Translations under genes and position numbers: made by a program | Assembly (NCBI GenBank): GCA_025194985.1 | Contig: JAOANE010000006.1 | Location: forward strand, 1-17,396 | Direction: 5' to 3' | DNA: 17,396 bases | Source of the DNA: Regnicoccus frigidus | GTDB taxonomy: Bacteria; Cyanobacteriota; Cyanobacteriia; PCC-6307; Cyanobiaceae | Notes under the pieces: generated by a model | What the model saw: only the letters and a program-made list of their open reading frames with translations | What the model was told of the DNA's origin: nothing | Databases searched by the model: none | Shown: positions 6,205 through 13,593 of the stretch, piece after piece | Layout: each line of letters opens with the position of its first letter | Numbering within the stretch: position 1 is the first letter of the stretch

Positions 6205-7575
6205 TCAACCACAGGCGGGGATGGCCCCGGCCTTGGCGCCGGCTTCAGGACCGGGTTCGGCGCCCGCTTCTTCACGGCCCGCTTCGGCAGTCGAGGCTGC
6301 ACTGAGCTGGTGGAGATCGTCCATGACGCCGTGGCTGGCGGCACGGTGGGCCAGGCGCAGGGCGCTGACCACCGAGAGGGCCTTGCTGCTGCCGTGACCG
6401 ATCACGCAGATGCCGTTGACACCCAGCAGCAGGGCGCCGCCATGTTCGGCATGGTCGAGCCGTTTCTTGATGCGCACCAGGTTGCTGCGCAGGAAGGCGG
6501 ATCCAACCTTGCCGCGGCGGCCACGGGGCAGTTCCGCCCGCAGCACGTCGAGCAGAACGCCGCCCACCGATTCCAGGAACTTGAGCAGCACGTTGCCGGT
6601 ATAGCCGTCACAGACGACCACATCGAACTGGCCGGAGAGCACGTCGCGGCCCTCGCAGTTGCCGGCAAAGCGGAGCCGACTCTCGGCCTCCAGCAGCGGA
6701 TAGGCCTTGACCGTGAGGTCATTGCCCTTGCACGACTCTTCGCCGATGTTGAGCAGGCCGATCCTGGGGTTGGCCACTCCCAGCACATCGCGGCTGTAGA
6801 TGCTCCCCAGCAGGCCGAACTGGTGGAGATAGGCCGGCTTGCAATCCATGTTGGCGCCGACATCCAGCACCAGCACCTGCTCGGCGGGGTCTTTGGTGGG
6901 GAACAGGGCGCCGATCGCCGGGCGATCGATGCCCTTCAAGCGGCCCAGCCGGAAAATGGCGGCGGCCATCACGGCTCCGGAGTTCCCCGCCGAATAGACG
7001 GCCATCGCCTGTCCCTGGCTGACCTGGTCCATGGCCAGGTTGATGCTGGCATCGCGCTTGCGGCGCACCACCCTGGCCTCCTCGTGCATCTCCACCGAGG
7101 GGCCACTGCTGATCAACTCCAGCAAACCCGCCGCCACCGCCTCCCGGAGTTCCTCGCCCAGGTCGAGCGCGGCCACGGCTTGCTGGAGCGCAGCCTCTTC
7201 GGCCACGAAACGCACGCGCAGGGGCAGCACCCGGACGGCATCGAGGCAGCCCGCCAGGATCGGCCCGGGGGCGAAATCGCCACCCATGCCATCGACGGCC
7301 ACCCAGAGGCGATCGGCTTCGCGAATCGGCGCCTCAAGGCCTCCAGCACCCTGCTGCAGCCGGCGCAGGGGGTAGAGCACCGAGCCGGCCGTTGAGGCCA
7401 CCGAGCCCGCCACAGACCCCGCGGCCGAGGCCATCGTGGTCGCCGAGGAGGTGGCGGTGCCCACCAGGCTGGTCACGGCAGCGTTGCGGCGGTACCAGAT
7501 CACCAGCCGCCGGATGGCCCGGCTCGGCTTCGGACGCCGGTACCGGGGATCGAATTCAGGCTCCTTCGCTACCAA
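6205..7575 (-). CDS. plsX: phosphate acyltransferase PlsX (acyl-ACP:phosphate transacylase)
   Basis: Makes acyl-phosphate from acyl-ACP, the donor for PlsY-type glycerol-3-phosphate acylation. The catalytic domain starts at WVAVDGMGGDFAPGP (about 91-105) and continues through SAGNSGAVMAAAIF, LDVGANMDCKP, NIGEESCKGN and CDGYTGNVLLKF, all typical of PlsX. It has about 90 extra residues in front: a basic segment (RRLVIWYRRN) and a long Ala/Ser/Gly/Thr stretch. I recall a similar leader in other picocyanobacterial PlsX proteins, so it is likely real. The C-terminal tail is Ala/Glu/Gly low complexity. The TTG at 7575 is tentative and overlaps the 3' end of rpaB by 20 bases; a GTG at 7503 is an alternative that would drop part of the leader. 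Confidence 0.93.
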   Translation of the reverse strand: MVAKEPEFDPRYRRPKPSRAIRRLVIWYRRNAAVTSLVGTATSSATTMASAAGSVAGSVASTAGSVLYPLRRLQQGAGGLEAPIREADRLWVAVDGMGGDFAPGPILAGCLDAVRVLPLRVRFVAEEAALQQAVAALDLGEELREAVAAGLLELISSGPSVEMHEEARVVRRKRDASINLAMDQVSQGQAMAVYSAGNSGAVMAAAIFRLGRLKGIDRPAIGALFPTKDPAEQVLVLDVGANMDCKPAYLHQFGLLGSIYSRDVLGVANPRIGLLNIGEESCKGNDLTVKAYPLLEAESRLRFAGNCEGRDVLSGQFDVVVCDGYTGNVLLKFLESVGGVLLDVLRAELPRGRRGKVGSAFLRSNLVRIKKRLDHAEHGGALLLGVNGICVIGHGSSKALSVVSALRLAHRAASHGVMDDLHQLSAASTAEAGREEAGAEPGPEAGAKAGAIPACG

Positions 7576-8302
7576 CGGATTCCACGATGCGCTGGAACAG
7601 ATAACCCGTGCCCCGGGCTGTGAGGATCAGCTCGGGGTTGGCGGGATCGTCTTCCAGTTTGGAGCGCAGCCTGGAGATGTGGACATCCACCACACGGGTG
7701 TCCACATGACGCTCCGGGGTATAGCCCCAGACCTCTTTGAGGATCTCGCCGCGGCTGAACGGCTCGCCCGAGCGGCTGACGAGCAGCTCCAGCAAGCTGA
7801 ATTCCATGCCGGTGAGGCGGATGCGCTCGTCGTTGCGGTACACCTGGCGTTTGTTGGTGTCGATGCGCAGGTCGCTGACCTGGATCACCCCGGAGTTGGG
7901 GATCCCCACCACCTGCTCTTTGTCGACGCGGCGCAGCACGCAGCGGATGCGTGCCTCGAGTTCCTTGGGGCTGAACGGCTTGACGACGTAGTCGTCGGCA
8001 CCGAGTTCGAGGCCCGTGATCCGGTCGGCCACATCGCCGAGGGCGGTGAGCATCACGATCGGCACGTCGGATTCCTTGCGCAGCTCCTGGCAGACCCCGT
8101 AGCCATCCAGCTTCGGCATCATCACGTCGAGCACGACCAGGTCGGGGCTGGAGCAGCGGAAGGCTTCCAAGGCCTCCACGCCGTCACTGGCGGTGACCAC
8201 GTGGTACCCAATCATCGACAGGCGGGTTTCCAGGATCCTGCGGATGCTGGCCTCGTCATCGACGACCAGGATTGTTTCCTTGGCGGGAGGGGATGCCGTC
8301 AT
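7556..8302 (-). CDS. rpaB: OmpR-family response regulator RpaB (Ycf27 type)
   Basis: 248 residues starting at an ATG. The receiver domain (about 10-125) has the acidic pair D15/D16, the phospho-acceptor Asp59 in VVLDVMMPKLDG, Thr86 and Lys108 in DDYVVKPF. A winged-helix DNA-binding domain follows (about 145-242), with EFSLLELLVSRSGEPFSR, the EVWGY recognition segment and RGTGYLF at the end. The overall sequence matches RpaB, the essential regulator partnered with the histidine kinase NblS (Hik33), which binds HLR1 sites and controls high-light genes. A likely HLR1 site lies ahead of psbD in this window. It diverges from radA over a 91-bp gap and overlaps the start of plsX, so it probably heads the lipid operon transcript. 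Confidence 0.95.
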   Translation of the reverse strand: MTASPPAKETILVVDDEASIRRILETRLSMIGYHVVTASDGVEALEAFRCSSPDLVVLDVMMPKLDGYGVCQELRKESDVPIVMLTALGDVADRITGLELGADDYVVKPFSPKELEARIRCVLRRVDKEQVVGIPNSGVIQVSDLRIDTNKRQVYRNDERIRLTGMEFSLLELLVSRSGEPFSRGEILKEVWGYTPERHVDTRVVDVHISRLRSKLEDDPANPELILTARGTGYLFQRIVESVGSEGA

Positions 8303-8393
8303 CGCGTCGCTACACGACTACAACAGATGCGACCACTGAAAAGGGCCGAGTGCCCTCTGGTTCACTCAACGCCACCATTCTTCATACATCTCC

Positions 8394-9845
8394 TTGCCCC
8401 GCCTTTCCACCTTCTACGTCTGCCAAAGCTGTGGAGCGCAGTCGCGCCAGTACTTAGGCCGCTGTCCAGGCTGTGGTGGCTGGAACACGCTGATCGAGCA
8501 GGCGCCCCCTGCCGCCGATGGCCGCCGCAGGCGACAGGGGCCGCCTGCCGGCGAGGGGACAGGCGAGGCGACAGGCCGTGGCAAGCCCCGCCGATCCCAG
8601 CCGATTCACGCCGTCGGCGAGCGGCCGCTGCAGCGCCTGGCCAGCGGCTTCGTCGAGCTCGATCGGGTGCTGGGCGGTGGCCTGGTGCCGGGTTCGCTGG
8701 TGCTGGTGGGTGGCGACCCGGGCATCGGCAAGTCCACCCTGCTGCTGCAGAGCGCCCAGGTGATGGCGCAGTCGTGCTCGGTGCTGTATGTGAGCGCCGA
8801 AGAGTCGGCCCAGCAGGTGAAGCTGCGCTGGCGACGGCTGGGTTCGCCCGGCGGCGGGGAGTCGATCAACCTCCAGCTCCTGGCTGAAACCGACCTGGAG
8901 CTGGTTCTCCAGGAGCTCGAAGCCCTGCGGCCGGCCGTGGCGATCATCGACAGCATCCAAGCGCTCCACGACGCCGAGCTCAGCAGTGCGCCCGGCTCGG
9001 TGGCCCAGGTGCGCGACTGCGCCGCCGCCTTGCAGCGCCTGGCCAAGCGCCAGGACACGGCCCTGCTGCTGGTGGGCCATGTCACCAAGGAGGGCATGCT
9101 GGCCGGCCCGAAGGTGCTGGAGCATCTGGTTGATGCCGTGCTCACCTTCGAGGGTGACCGTTTCGCCAGTCACCGCTTGCTGCGGGCAGTGAAGAACCGC
9201 TTCGGCGCCACGGCGGAACTGGGGGTGTTTGAGATGCGCGATCGGGGGCTCGCTGAAGTGAGCAATCCCAGCGAGCTGTTCCTAGGCAGCGATGGACCGA
9301 CCGCAGGAACGGCCACGATCGTGGCCTGCGAAGGCACCCGACCCCTCCTTGTGGAGTTGCAGTCGCTGGTGAGCAGCACCAGTTATGCCAGCCCGCGGCG
9401 CACCGCCACTGGCATCGGCATCAACCGTCTGCACCAGATCCTGGCGGTGCTGGAAAAGCACCTGGGCCTGCCGCTCTCCCGTTTCGATTGCTATCTCGCC
9501 GTGGCCGGCGGCCTCGATGTGGAGGAGCCGGCGGCGGATCTCGGTGTGGCGGCGGCGGTGGTCACCAGCTTTCGCGATCTGACCTTGCCGGCCGGCACCG
9601 TTCTGGTGGGCGAACTGGGCCTGGGCGGGCAGTTGCGGCCGGTCGGCCAGCTGGAGCTGCGTCTGCAGGAGGCCGCCCGCCTGGGCTTTCGCCGTGCCGT
9701 GGTGCCCCGCGGCAGTGGCCTGGGGGAAAGTGCGGCTGAATTGGGGCTGGAACTACTGGAGGCAGGCACTGTGGCGGAGGCCTTGGTGGCCGCCCTGGGG
9801 GTAGATCCAGCGGCCGATCCAGCCACCCATCCGGAAGTCGATTGA
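8394..9845 (+). CDS. radA: DNA repair protein RadA
   Basis: 483 residues. RadA is a RecA-like, DnaB-type branch-migration helicase acting in recombinational repair. Residues 10-27 form the C4 zinc finger (CQSC ... CPGC). The P-loop GGDPGIGKST spans 106-115, Walker B is VAIIDSIQ (182-189), and the RadA-specific KNRFG motif is at 267-271. The C-terminal third is the Lon-protease-like domain (VAGGLDVEEPAADLGVAAA). It starts at TTG: MPRLSTFYVCQSCG with no upstream option in frame matches the usual length before the zinc finger. A polar, arginine- and glycine-rich linker (about 42-70) separates finger and ATPase and is longer than I would expect. It diverges from rpaB, and its stop lies four bases from that of ycf3. 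Confidence 0.96.
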   Translation: MPRLSTFYVCQSCGAQSRQYLGRCPGCGGWNTLIEQAPPAADGRRRRQGPPAGEGTGEATGRGKPRRSQPIHAVGERPLQRLASGFVELDRVLGGGLVPGSLVLVGGDPGIGKSTLLLQSAQVMAQSCSVLYVSAEESAQQVKLRWRRLGSPGGGESINLQLLAETDLELVLQELEALRPAVAIIDSIQALHDAELSSAPGSVAQVRDCAAALQRLAKRQDTALLLVGHVTKEGMLAGPKVLEHLVDAVLTFEGDRFASHRLLRAVKNRFGATAELGVFEMRDRGLAEVSNPSELFLGSDGPTAGTATIVACEGTRPLLVELQSLVSSTSYASPRRTATGIGINRLHQILAVLEKHLGLPLSRFDCYLAVAGGLDVEEPAADLGVAAAVVTSFRDLTLPAGTVLVGELGLGGQLRPVGQLELRLQEAARLGFRRAVVPRGSGLGESAAELGLELLEAGTVAEALVAALGVDPAADPATHPEVD

Positions 9846-9849
9846 AGAC

Positions 9850-10371
9850 TCAGAAGTAGACGTCGACTGAGCCTCGGCCGCTGGTTTTCAGCCAGTTCTG
9901 GGCCTCGATGTAGTTGTTCGGAGCCATCCGGATCGCCTTGCCCCAGAATTCGGCGGCGCGGGAGAAGCAGCGGTCCGACTCATCGGTGTCGCCCCGTTCC
10001 TCAGCCAGGGAGCCCAGGTGGTGATGGATCACCGCCATGTTGTTGAGAGCCTGGGGCATGTTGGCGTTGAGATCGAGGACCTCGTCGTAGAGATCCAGAG
10101 CCTTCTGGTGATCCCCATTGCTGGTGAACACCAGGGCCATGTTGTAGAGGATGAAAGCCCGGTCGTTCGGGTCGTCTTCGAGCCTGAGCGCTTCTTCGTA
10201 GTTCTCCAGGGCTTCGGCGTATTCCCCGTCGCCCTGGGCACTCATGCCATCGCGGTAATAGGCGAAGGCTTCCTTGGAGCGCCTGTTGGTGGGCAGCACC
10301 TTGAGGATCAGGTCCGCCATCACCGTGAAGCTTTTATCGATGAAGTTGTCGTTGCGTTGGCTGCGGGGCAC
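9850..10371 (-). CDS. ycf3: photosystem I assembly protein Ycf3
   Basis: 173 residues, the standard length. Ycf3 is a thylakoid-associated tetratricopeptide-repeat chaperone needed to assemble photosystem I. The N-terminus MPRSQRNDNFIDKSFTVMAD is diagnostic and sets the start at the GTG at 10371. Three TPR units are visible: around EAFAYYRDGMSAQGDGEYAE (34-53), around AFILYNMALVFTSNGDHQKA (72-91), and around PQALNNMAVIHHHLGSLAEE (104-123). The last block ends FWGKAIRMAPNNYIEAQNWL (142-161). It is convergent with radA (four-base gap) and divergent from ctaA across only 53 bp, so the promoters of ycf3 and ctaA must be crowded together. Confidence 0.97.
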   Translation of the reverse strand: MPRSQRNDNFIDKSFTVMADLILKVLPTNRRSKEAFAYYRDGMSAQGDGEYAEALENYEEALRLEDDPNDRAFILYNMALVFTSNGDHQKALDLYDEVLDLNANMPQALNNMAVIHHHLGSLAEERGDTDESDRCFSRAAEFWGKAIRMAPNNYIEAQNWLKTSGRGSVDVYF

Positions 10372-10424
10372 GGCGGCAAGGGAGCACTTCCTTCCCTCAT
10401 CTTCGCTCTTGCCGGCAGCGGTGG

Positions 10425-12950
10425 TTGCCGCTGTCCCGACTCCCTAGCCTGGGTGCCCCGACCCTGACTGTGACCTTGCCTCCCGTTCCATCCGCGCTGG
10501 ACACCGGGTCGCCGCAATCGGTGGCACCGCAATCGGTGACGCCGGAATCCGTGGCGCCTGAATCCGTGACGATCGACGCTGGACAGCTGGCGCCGCTGCT
10601 CCTCGATGTGGAGGGGATGAAGTGCGGCGGCTGTGTGCGTGCGGTCGAGCGACGGCTGCTGGAGCAGCCAGGCGTTCGCCAGGCCAGCGTCAACCTGCTC
10701 ACCCGCACGGCCTGGGTGGGCCTGGATCAACCCCTGCCCGCCGCTGGGGCTGAGGCGGGGGATGGGCCGGTGGAGGCCCTGGTCGCCAGCCTGCGCTCGC
10801 TCGGTTTCAAGGCCCAACCCCGCAGCCAGGGCCGCTCGCTCGGCAGGGCTGAGGTGGTGGAGGGCCATCCCCGCTGGTGGCAGGAATGGCGGCAGTTGAT
10901 CGTCGCCCTGGGCCTGCTGCTGCTCTCGGTGCTGGGCCATCTCACCCTGGCTGGCACGCTGCCCGCGTCGCCGCTTGGTGCCCTTTGGTTCCACGCCCTG
11001 GTGGCCAGCATCGCCCTGCTCGGGCCGGGGCGCCCGATCCTGGTGCGCGGCGCCCGGCAGGCGGCCCATGGGCTGCCGAGCATGGACACCCTGGTGGGCC
11101 TGGGGATGGGTAGTGCCTACCTGGCCAGCCTGGTCGCCTTTCTCTGGCCTGCCGCTGGTTGGCCCTGTTTCTTCAACGAGCCGGTGATGCTGCTGGGGTT
11201 CGTGCTGCTGGGCCGCTTCCTTGAGGAGCGGGCCCGCTTCCGCACCGGCCGTGCCCTCCAGCAACTGGCCGAACTTCAGCCCGATTCCGCCCTGCTCCTG
11301 CTCGGCGATGGCCCGCCTCGGCAGGTGCCGGTGGGCGGGTTGCGCGCCGGTGACCGGCTGCGCCTGCTCCCCGGCGACCGCATTCCGGTCGATGGTGTGG
11401 TGCTCGATGGCTGCTCGGCCGTGGATGTCTCGAGCTTCACCGGAGAACCCCTGCCGCTGGAGGCCCAGCCCGGCACGGATCTGGCCGCCGGCATGCTCAA
11501 TCTTCAGGCCCCGCTGGTGCTGGAGGTGCGCCGGGCTGGCGCCGAAACGGCCCTGGCCCGGATCATCGCCCTCGTCGAGCAGGCCCAGGCGCGCAAGGCG
11601 CCGATCCAGAGCCTCGCCGACCGGATTGCCGGCCGTTTCAGCGTGGTGGTGCTGCTGCTGGCCCTGGCCACGTTTGTGTTCTGGTGGCAGTGGGGCACCA
11701 GGTTGTGGCCCCAGGTGTTGGCCGCCGCGCCCCAGGGTCATGGCGGCATGGGCGGGCATGCCGTGCTCGGGGCGGTGGCCGGTACGCCTTTTTCACTGGC
11801 GCTTCAACTGGCGATTGCCGTGCTCGTGGTGGCCTGCCCCTGTGCCTTGGGCCTGGCCACGCCCACCGCCATCACCGTGGGAGCGGGCCTGGCGGCTCGC
11901 TCCGGCCTGCTGTTCCGCGGTGGCGATGCGATCGAGATAGCCTCCCGCCTGCAGACCGTTCTGTTCGACAAAACCGGCACCCTCACCCAGGGCCGGCCGG
12001 AGGTGATCGCCGTGGAGCTGGCGGCGGATCTGGATCCGGTATGCGAGCCGGAAGGAAGGCCTGAATTGAGCCCGGAACGGCTGCTCCAAGTGGCCGCCAG
12101 CCTGGAGCAACACACTCGCCACCCCCTGGCGACGGCCCTGTTGGAGGAGGCTTTGGCCCGCCAGTTATCGCTGCTGGCGGTGGAGGACAGCCGCACCTTT
12201 GCCGGGGCAGGCGTGCAGGGGCAAATCGGCGGCTTCGATGGGGTTTGTCGGGTCGGCAAGCCTGGCTGGTTGGAGGGGCTGGGCGTACGCACAGACGCGA
12301 AGCTGCTGGCGTCGCGGACTGCGCTCGAAGCCCAGGGGGCCACCGTTCTGGCGGTGGCCGCCGGCGATGGGGTTCTCGGCCTGGTGGGCGTGGACGACCA
12401 ACCCCGCCCCGACGCAGGGCGCACCCTCGAGGCGCTCCAGGCCATGGGGATGGACGTGGCGATCCTCAGCGGCGATCAGCGCCAAGCGGTACGCCGGCTC
12501 GGCGCCGAGCTTGGCCTGGAGCCAGAGGCAATGGCCTGGGAGCTGTTGCCTGAGCAGAAGCTGGAGCAGCTGGTGCGCTGGCGCCAGCGGGGGCCAGTGG
12601 CGATGGTGGGCGATGGGATCAACGATGCCCCTGCCCTGGCCGCCGCCGATCTCGGCATCGCGGTGGCGACGGGCACCCAGATCGCCCAGGACACAGCCGA
12701 TCTGGTGATCCTGGGCGATCGTCTCGAAGCCGTGGTCGAGGCCCTCGCCCTGGCCCGCGACACGATGGCCAAGGTGCGCCAGAACCTGGCCTGGGCGTTC
12801 GGTTACAACCTGGTGATGCTGCCCCTCGCCGCCGGGCTGCTCTTGCCCCGCTTCGGCCTGCTGCTTTCGCCTCCGTTGGCCGCCCTGCTGATGGCCACCA
12901 GTTCGATCACGGTGGTGCTCAACGCCCTGTCCCTGCATGGTCGCCGCTGA
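10425..12950 (+). CDS. ctaA: copper-translocating P1B-type ATPase CtaA
   Basis: 841 residues from the first available start. Domains in order: an N-terminal heavy-metal-associated domain with GMKCGGC (Cys67, Cys70); membrane segments; the actuator with SSFTGEPLPLE; the CPC metal site (471-473) in VVACPCALGLATPT; the phosphorylation site DKTGTLT (Asp515); the HP motif (His566); and GDGINDAPA (730-737). The GMKC-x-GC motif and the segment FFNEPVMLLGFVLLGR resemble CtaA, which delivers copper inward for plastocyanin and oxidase, more than PacS. A Gly/His/Met loop (GHGGMGGH, 438-445) precedes the CPC helix and may capture metal on the outer side. The start is unclear: TTG at 10425 or GTG at 10470 both precede a repeat-rich leader. 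It overlaps tmk by 14 bases. Confidence 0.94.
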   Translation: MPLSRLPSLGAPTLTVTLPPVPSALDTGSPQSVAPQSVTPESVAPESVTIDAGQLAPLLLDVEGMKCGGCVRAVERRLLEQPGVRQASVNLLTRTAWVGLDQPLPAAGAEAGDGPVEALVASLRSLGFKAQPRSQGRSLGRAEVVEGHPRWWQEWRQLIVALGLLLLSVLGHLTLAGTLPASPLGALWFHALVASIALLGPGRPILVRGARQAAHGLPSMDTLVGLGMGSAYLASLVAFLWPAAGWPCFFNEPVMLLGFVLLGRFLEERARFRTGRALQQLAELQPDSALLLLGDGPPRQVPVGGLRAGDRLRLLPGDRIPVDGVVLDGCSAVDVSSFTGEPLPLEAQPGTDLAAGMLNLQAPLVLEVRRAGAETALARIIALVEQAQARKAPIQSLADRIAGRFSVVVLLLALATFVFWWQWGTRLWPQVLAAAPQGHGGMGGHAVLGAVAGTPFSLALQLAIAVLVVACPCALGLATPTAITVGAGLAARSGLLFRGGDAIEIASRLQTVLFDKTGTLTQGRPEVIAVELAADLDPVCEPEGRPELSPERLLQVAASLEQHTRHPLATALLEEALARQLSLLAVEDSRTFAGAGVQGQIGGFDGVCRVGKPGWLEGLGVRTDAKLLASRTALEAQGATVLAVAAGDGVLGLVGVDDQPRPDAGRTLEALQAMGMDVAILSGDQRQAVRRLGAELGLEPEAMAWELLPEQKLEQLVRWRQRGPVAMVGDGINDAPALAAADLGIAVATGTQIAQDTADLVILGDRLEAVVEALALARDTMAKVRQNLAWAFGYNLVMLPLAAGLLLPRFGLLLSPPLAALLMATSSITVVLNALSLHGRR
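10512..10571 (+). repeat. four-copy 15-bp tandem repeat inside the 5' end of ctaA
   Basis: Four consecutive 15-base units of the form CC(G/T)(C/G)AATC(G/C)GTGRC(A/G) run from 10512 to 10571. In the ctaA frame they encode PQSVA-PQSVT-PESVA-PESVT (residues 30-49), just before the metal-binding domain. The units pair up by sequence (1 with 2, 3 with 4), suggesting stepwise duplication. Such Pro-rich linkers are usually disordered, and copy number may vary between strains. Confidence 0.85.
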
Positions 12951-13593
12951 CGCCCTCCCCGCCAGGGGCCGGTTCCTGGTGCTCGAAGGCATCGACGGCT
13001 GTGGCAAGTCGACCCAGCTCGAGCTCCTTCGCCAGTGGCTGCCTGCCAGTGGGCTGCTCCCCGCCGGGCGCCGGCTGTTGATCAGCCGTGAACCCGGTGG
13101 CACCGCCCTCGGCCAGGCCCTGCGCCAGTTGCTGCTCCATCCTCCTGAGGCGTCGGAGCCCTGTCCCACGGCGGAGCTGCTGCTCTATGCGGCCGACCGG
13201 GCCCAGCACGTGCAGGAACGGATCGCCCCGGCGCTGGCAGCCGGTGACTGGGTGCTGTGCGACCGCTTCACCGGCTCGACGGCGGCCTACCAGGGCTACG
13301 GCCGCGGCCTCAGCCTGGAGCTGATCGCCGCGCTGGAGGCGATCGCCACCGGCGGGCTCAACGCCGATCTCACCCTCTGGCTGGACCTGCCCCTGGAGCT
13401 CTCGCTGCAACGGCGTGGCCACCGCCCGGCCGATCGGATCGAGGCCGGGGGGGTGGCTTTCCTCGGGCGCGTTCAGCAAGGATTCGCCTCCCTTGCCGCC
13501 GAGCGCGACTGGCGGCGCATCGATGCCAGCCCGGCGGCCCCTGCTGTGGCCCGGGCGATCAGCCAGGCCGTTGGGGCTGAGCTCGATGGCTGA
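12937..13593 (+). CDS. tmk: thymidylate kinase
   Basis: 218 residues. Phosphorylates dTMP to dTDP using ATP. The P-loop is GIDGCGKST (18-26). REPGGT (51-56) lines the substrate site, CDRFTGSTAAYQGYGRG (108-124) is the DR motif with the TMP-binding segment, and LTLWLDLP (about 142-149) leads to the lid. The ATG at 12937 lies inside the end of ctaA (14-base overlap) and adds about eight residues before the usual FLVLEGIDG start; no better start lies downstream. It overlaps holB by eight bases, so ctaA, tmk and holB are probably cotranscribed. tmk next to holB is a common bacterial arrangement. Confidence 0.96.
   Translation: MVAADALPARGRFLVLEGIDGCGKSTQLELLRQWLPASGLLPAGRRLLISREPGGTALGQALRQLLLHPPEASEPCPTAELLLYAADRAQHVQERIAPALAAGDWVLCDRFTGSTAAYQGYGRGLSLELIAALEAIATGGLNADLTLWLDLPLELSLQRRGHRPADRIEAGGVAFLGRVQQGFASLAAERDWRRIDASPAAPAVARAISQAVGAELDG

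Noticed and set aside
5239..7395. 718-codon open frame on the plus strand, antisense to fabH and plsX
   Set aside because: Both opposite-strand genes have complete catalytic motifs. The antisense translation is Gly/Ala/Gln/His-rich with no recognisable family; long antisense frames are expected in G+C-rich DNA.
10320..11759. 479-codon open frame on the minus strand over ctaA
   Set aside because: Composition is low complexity (Gln, Gly, His, Arg), and the plus strand carries all P-type ATPase motifs.
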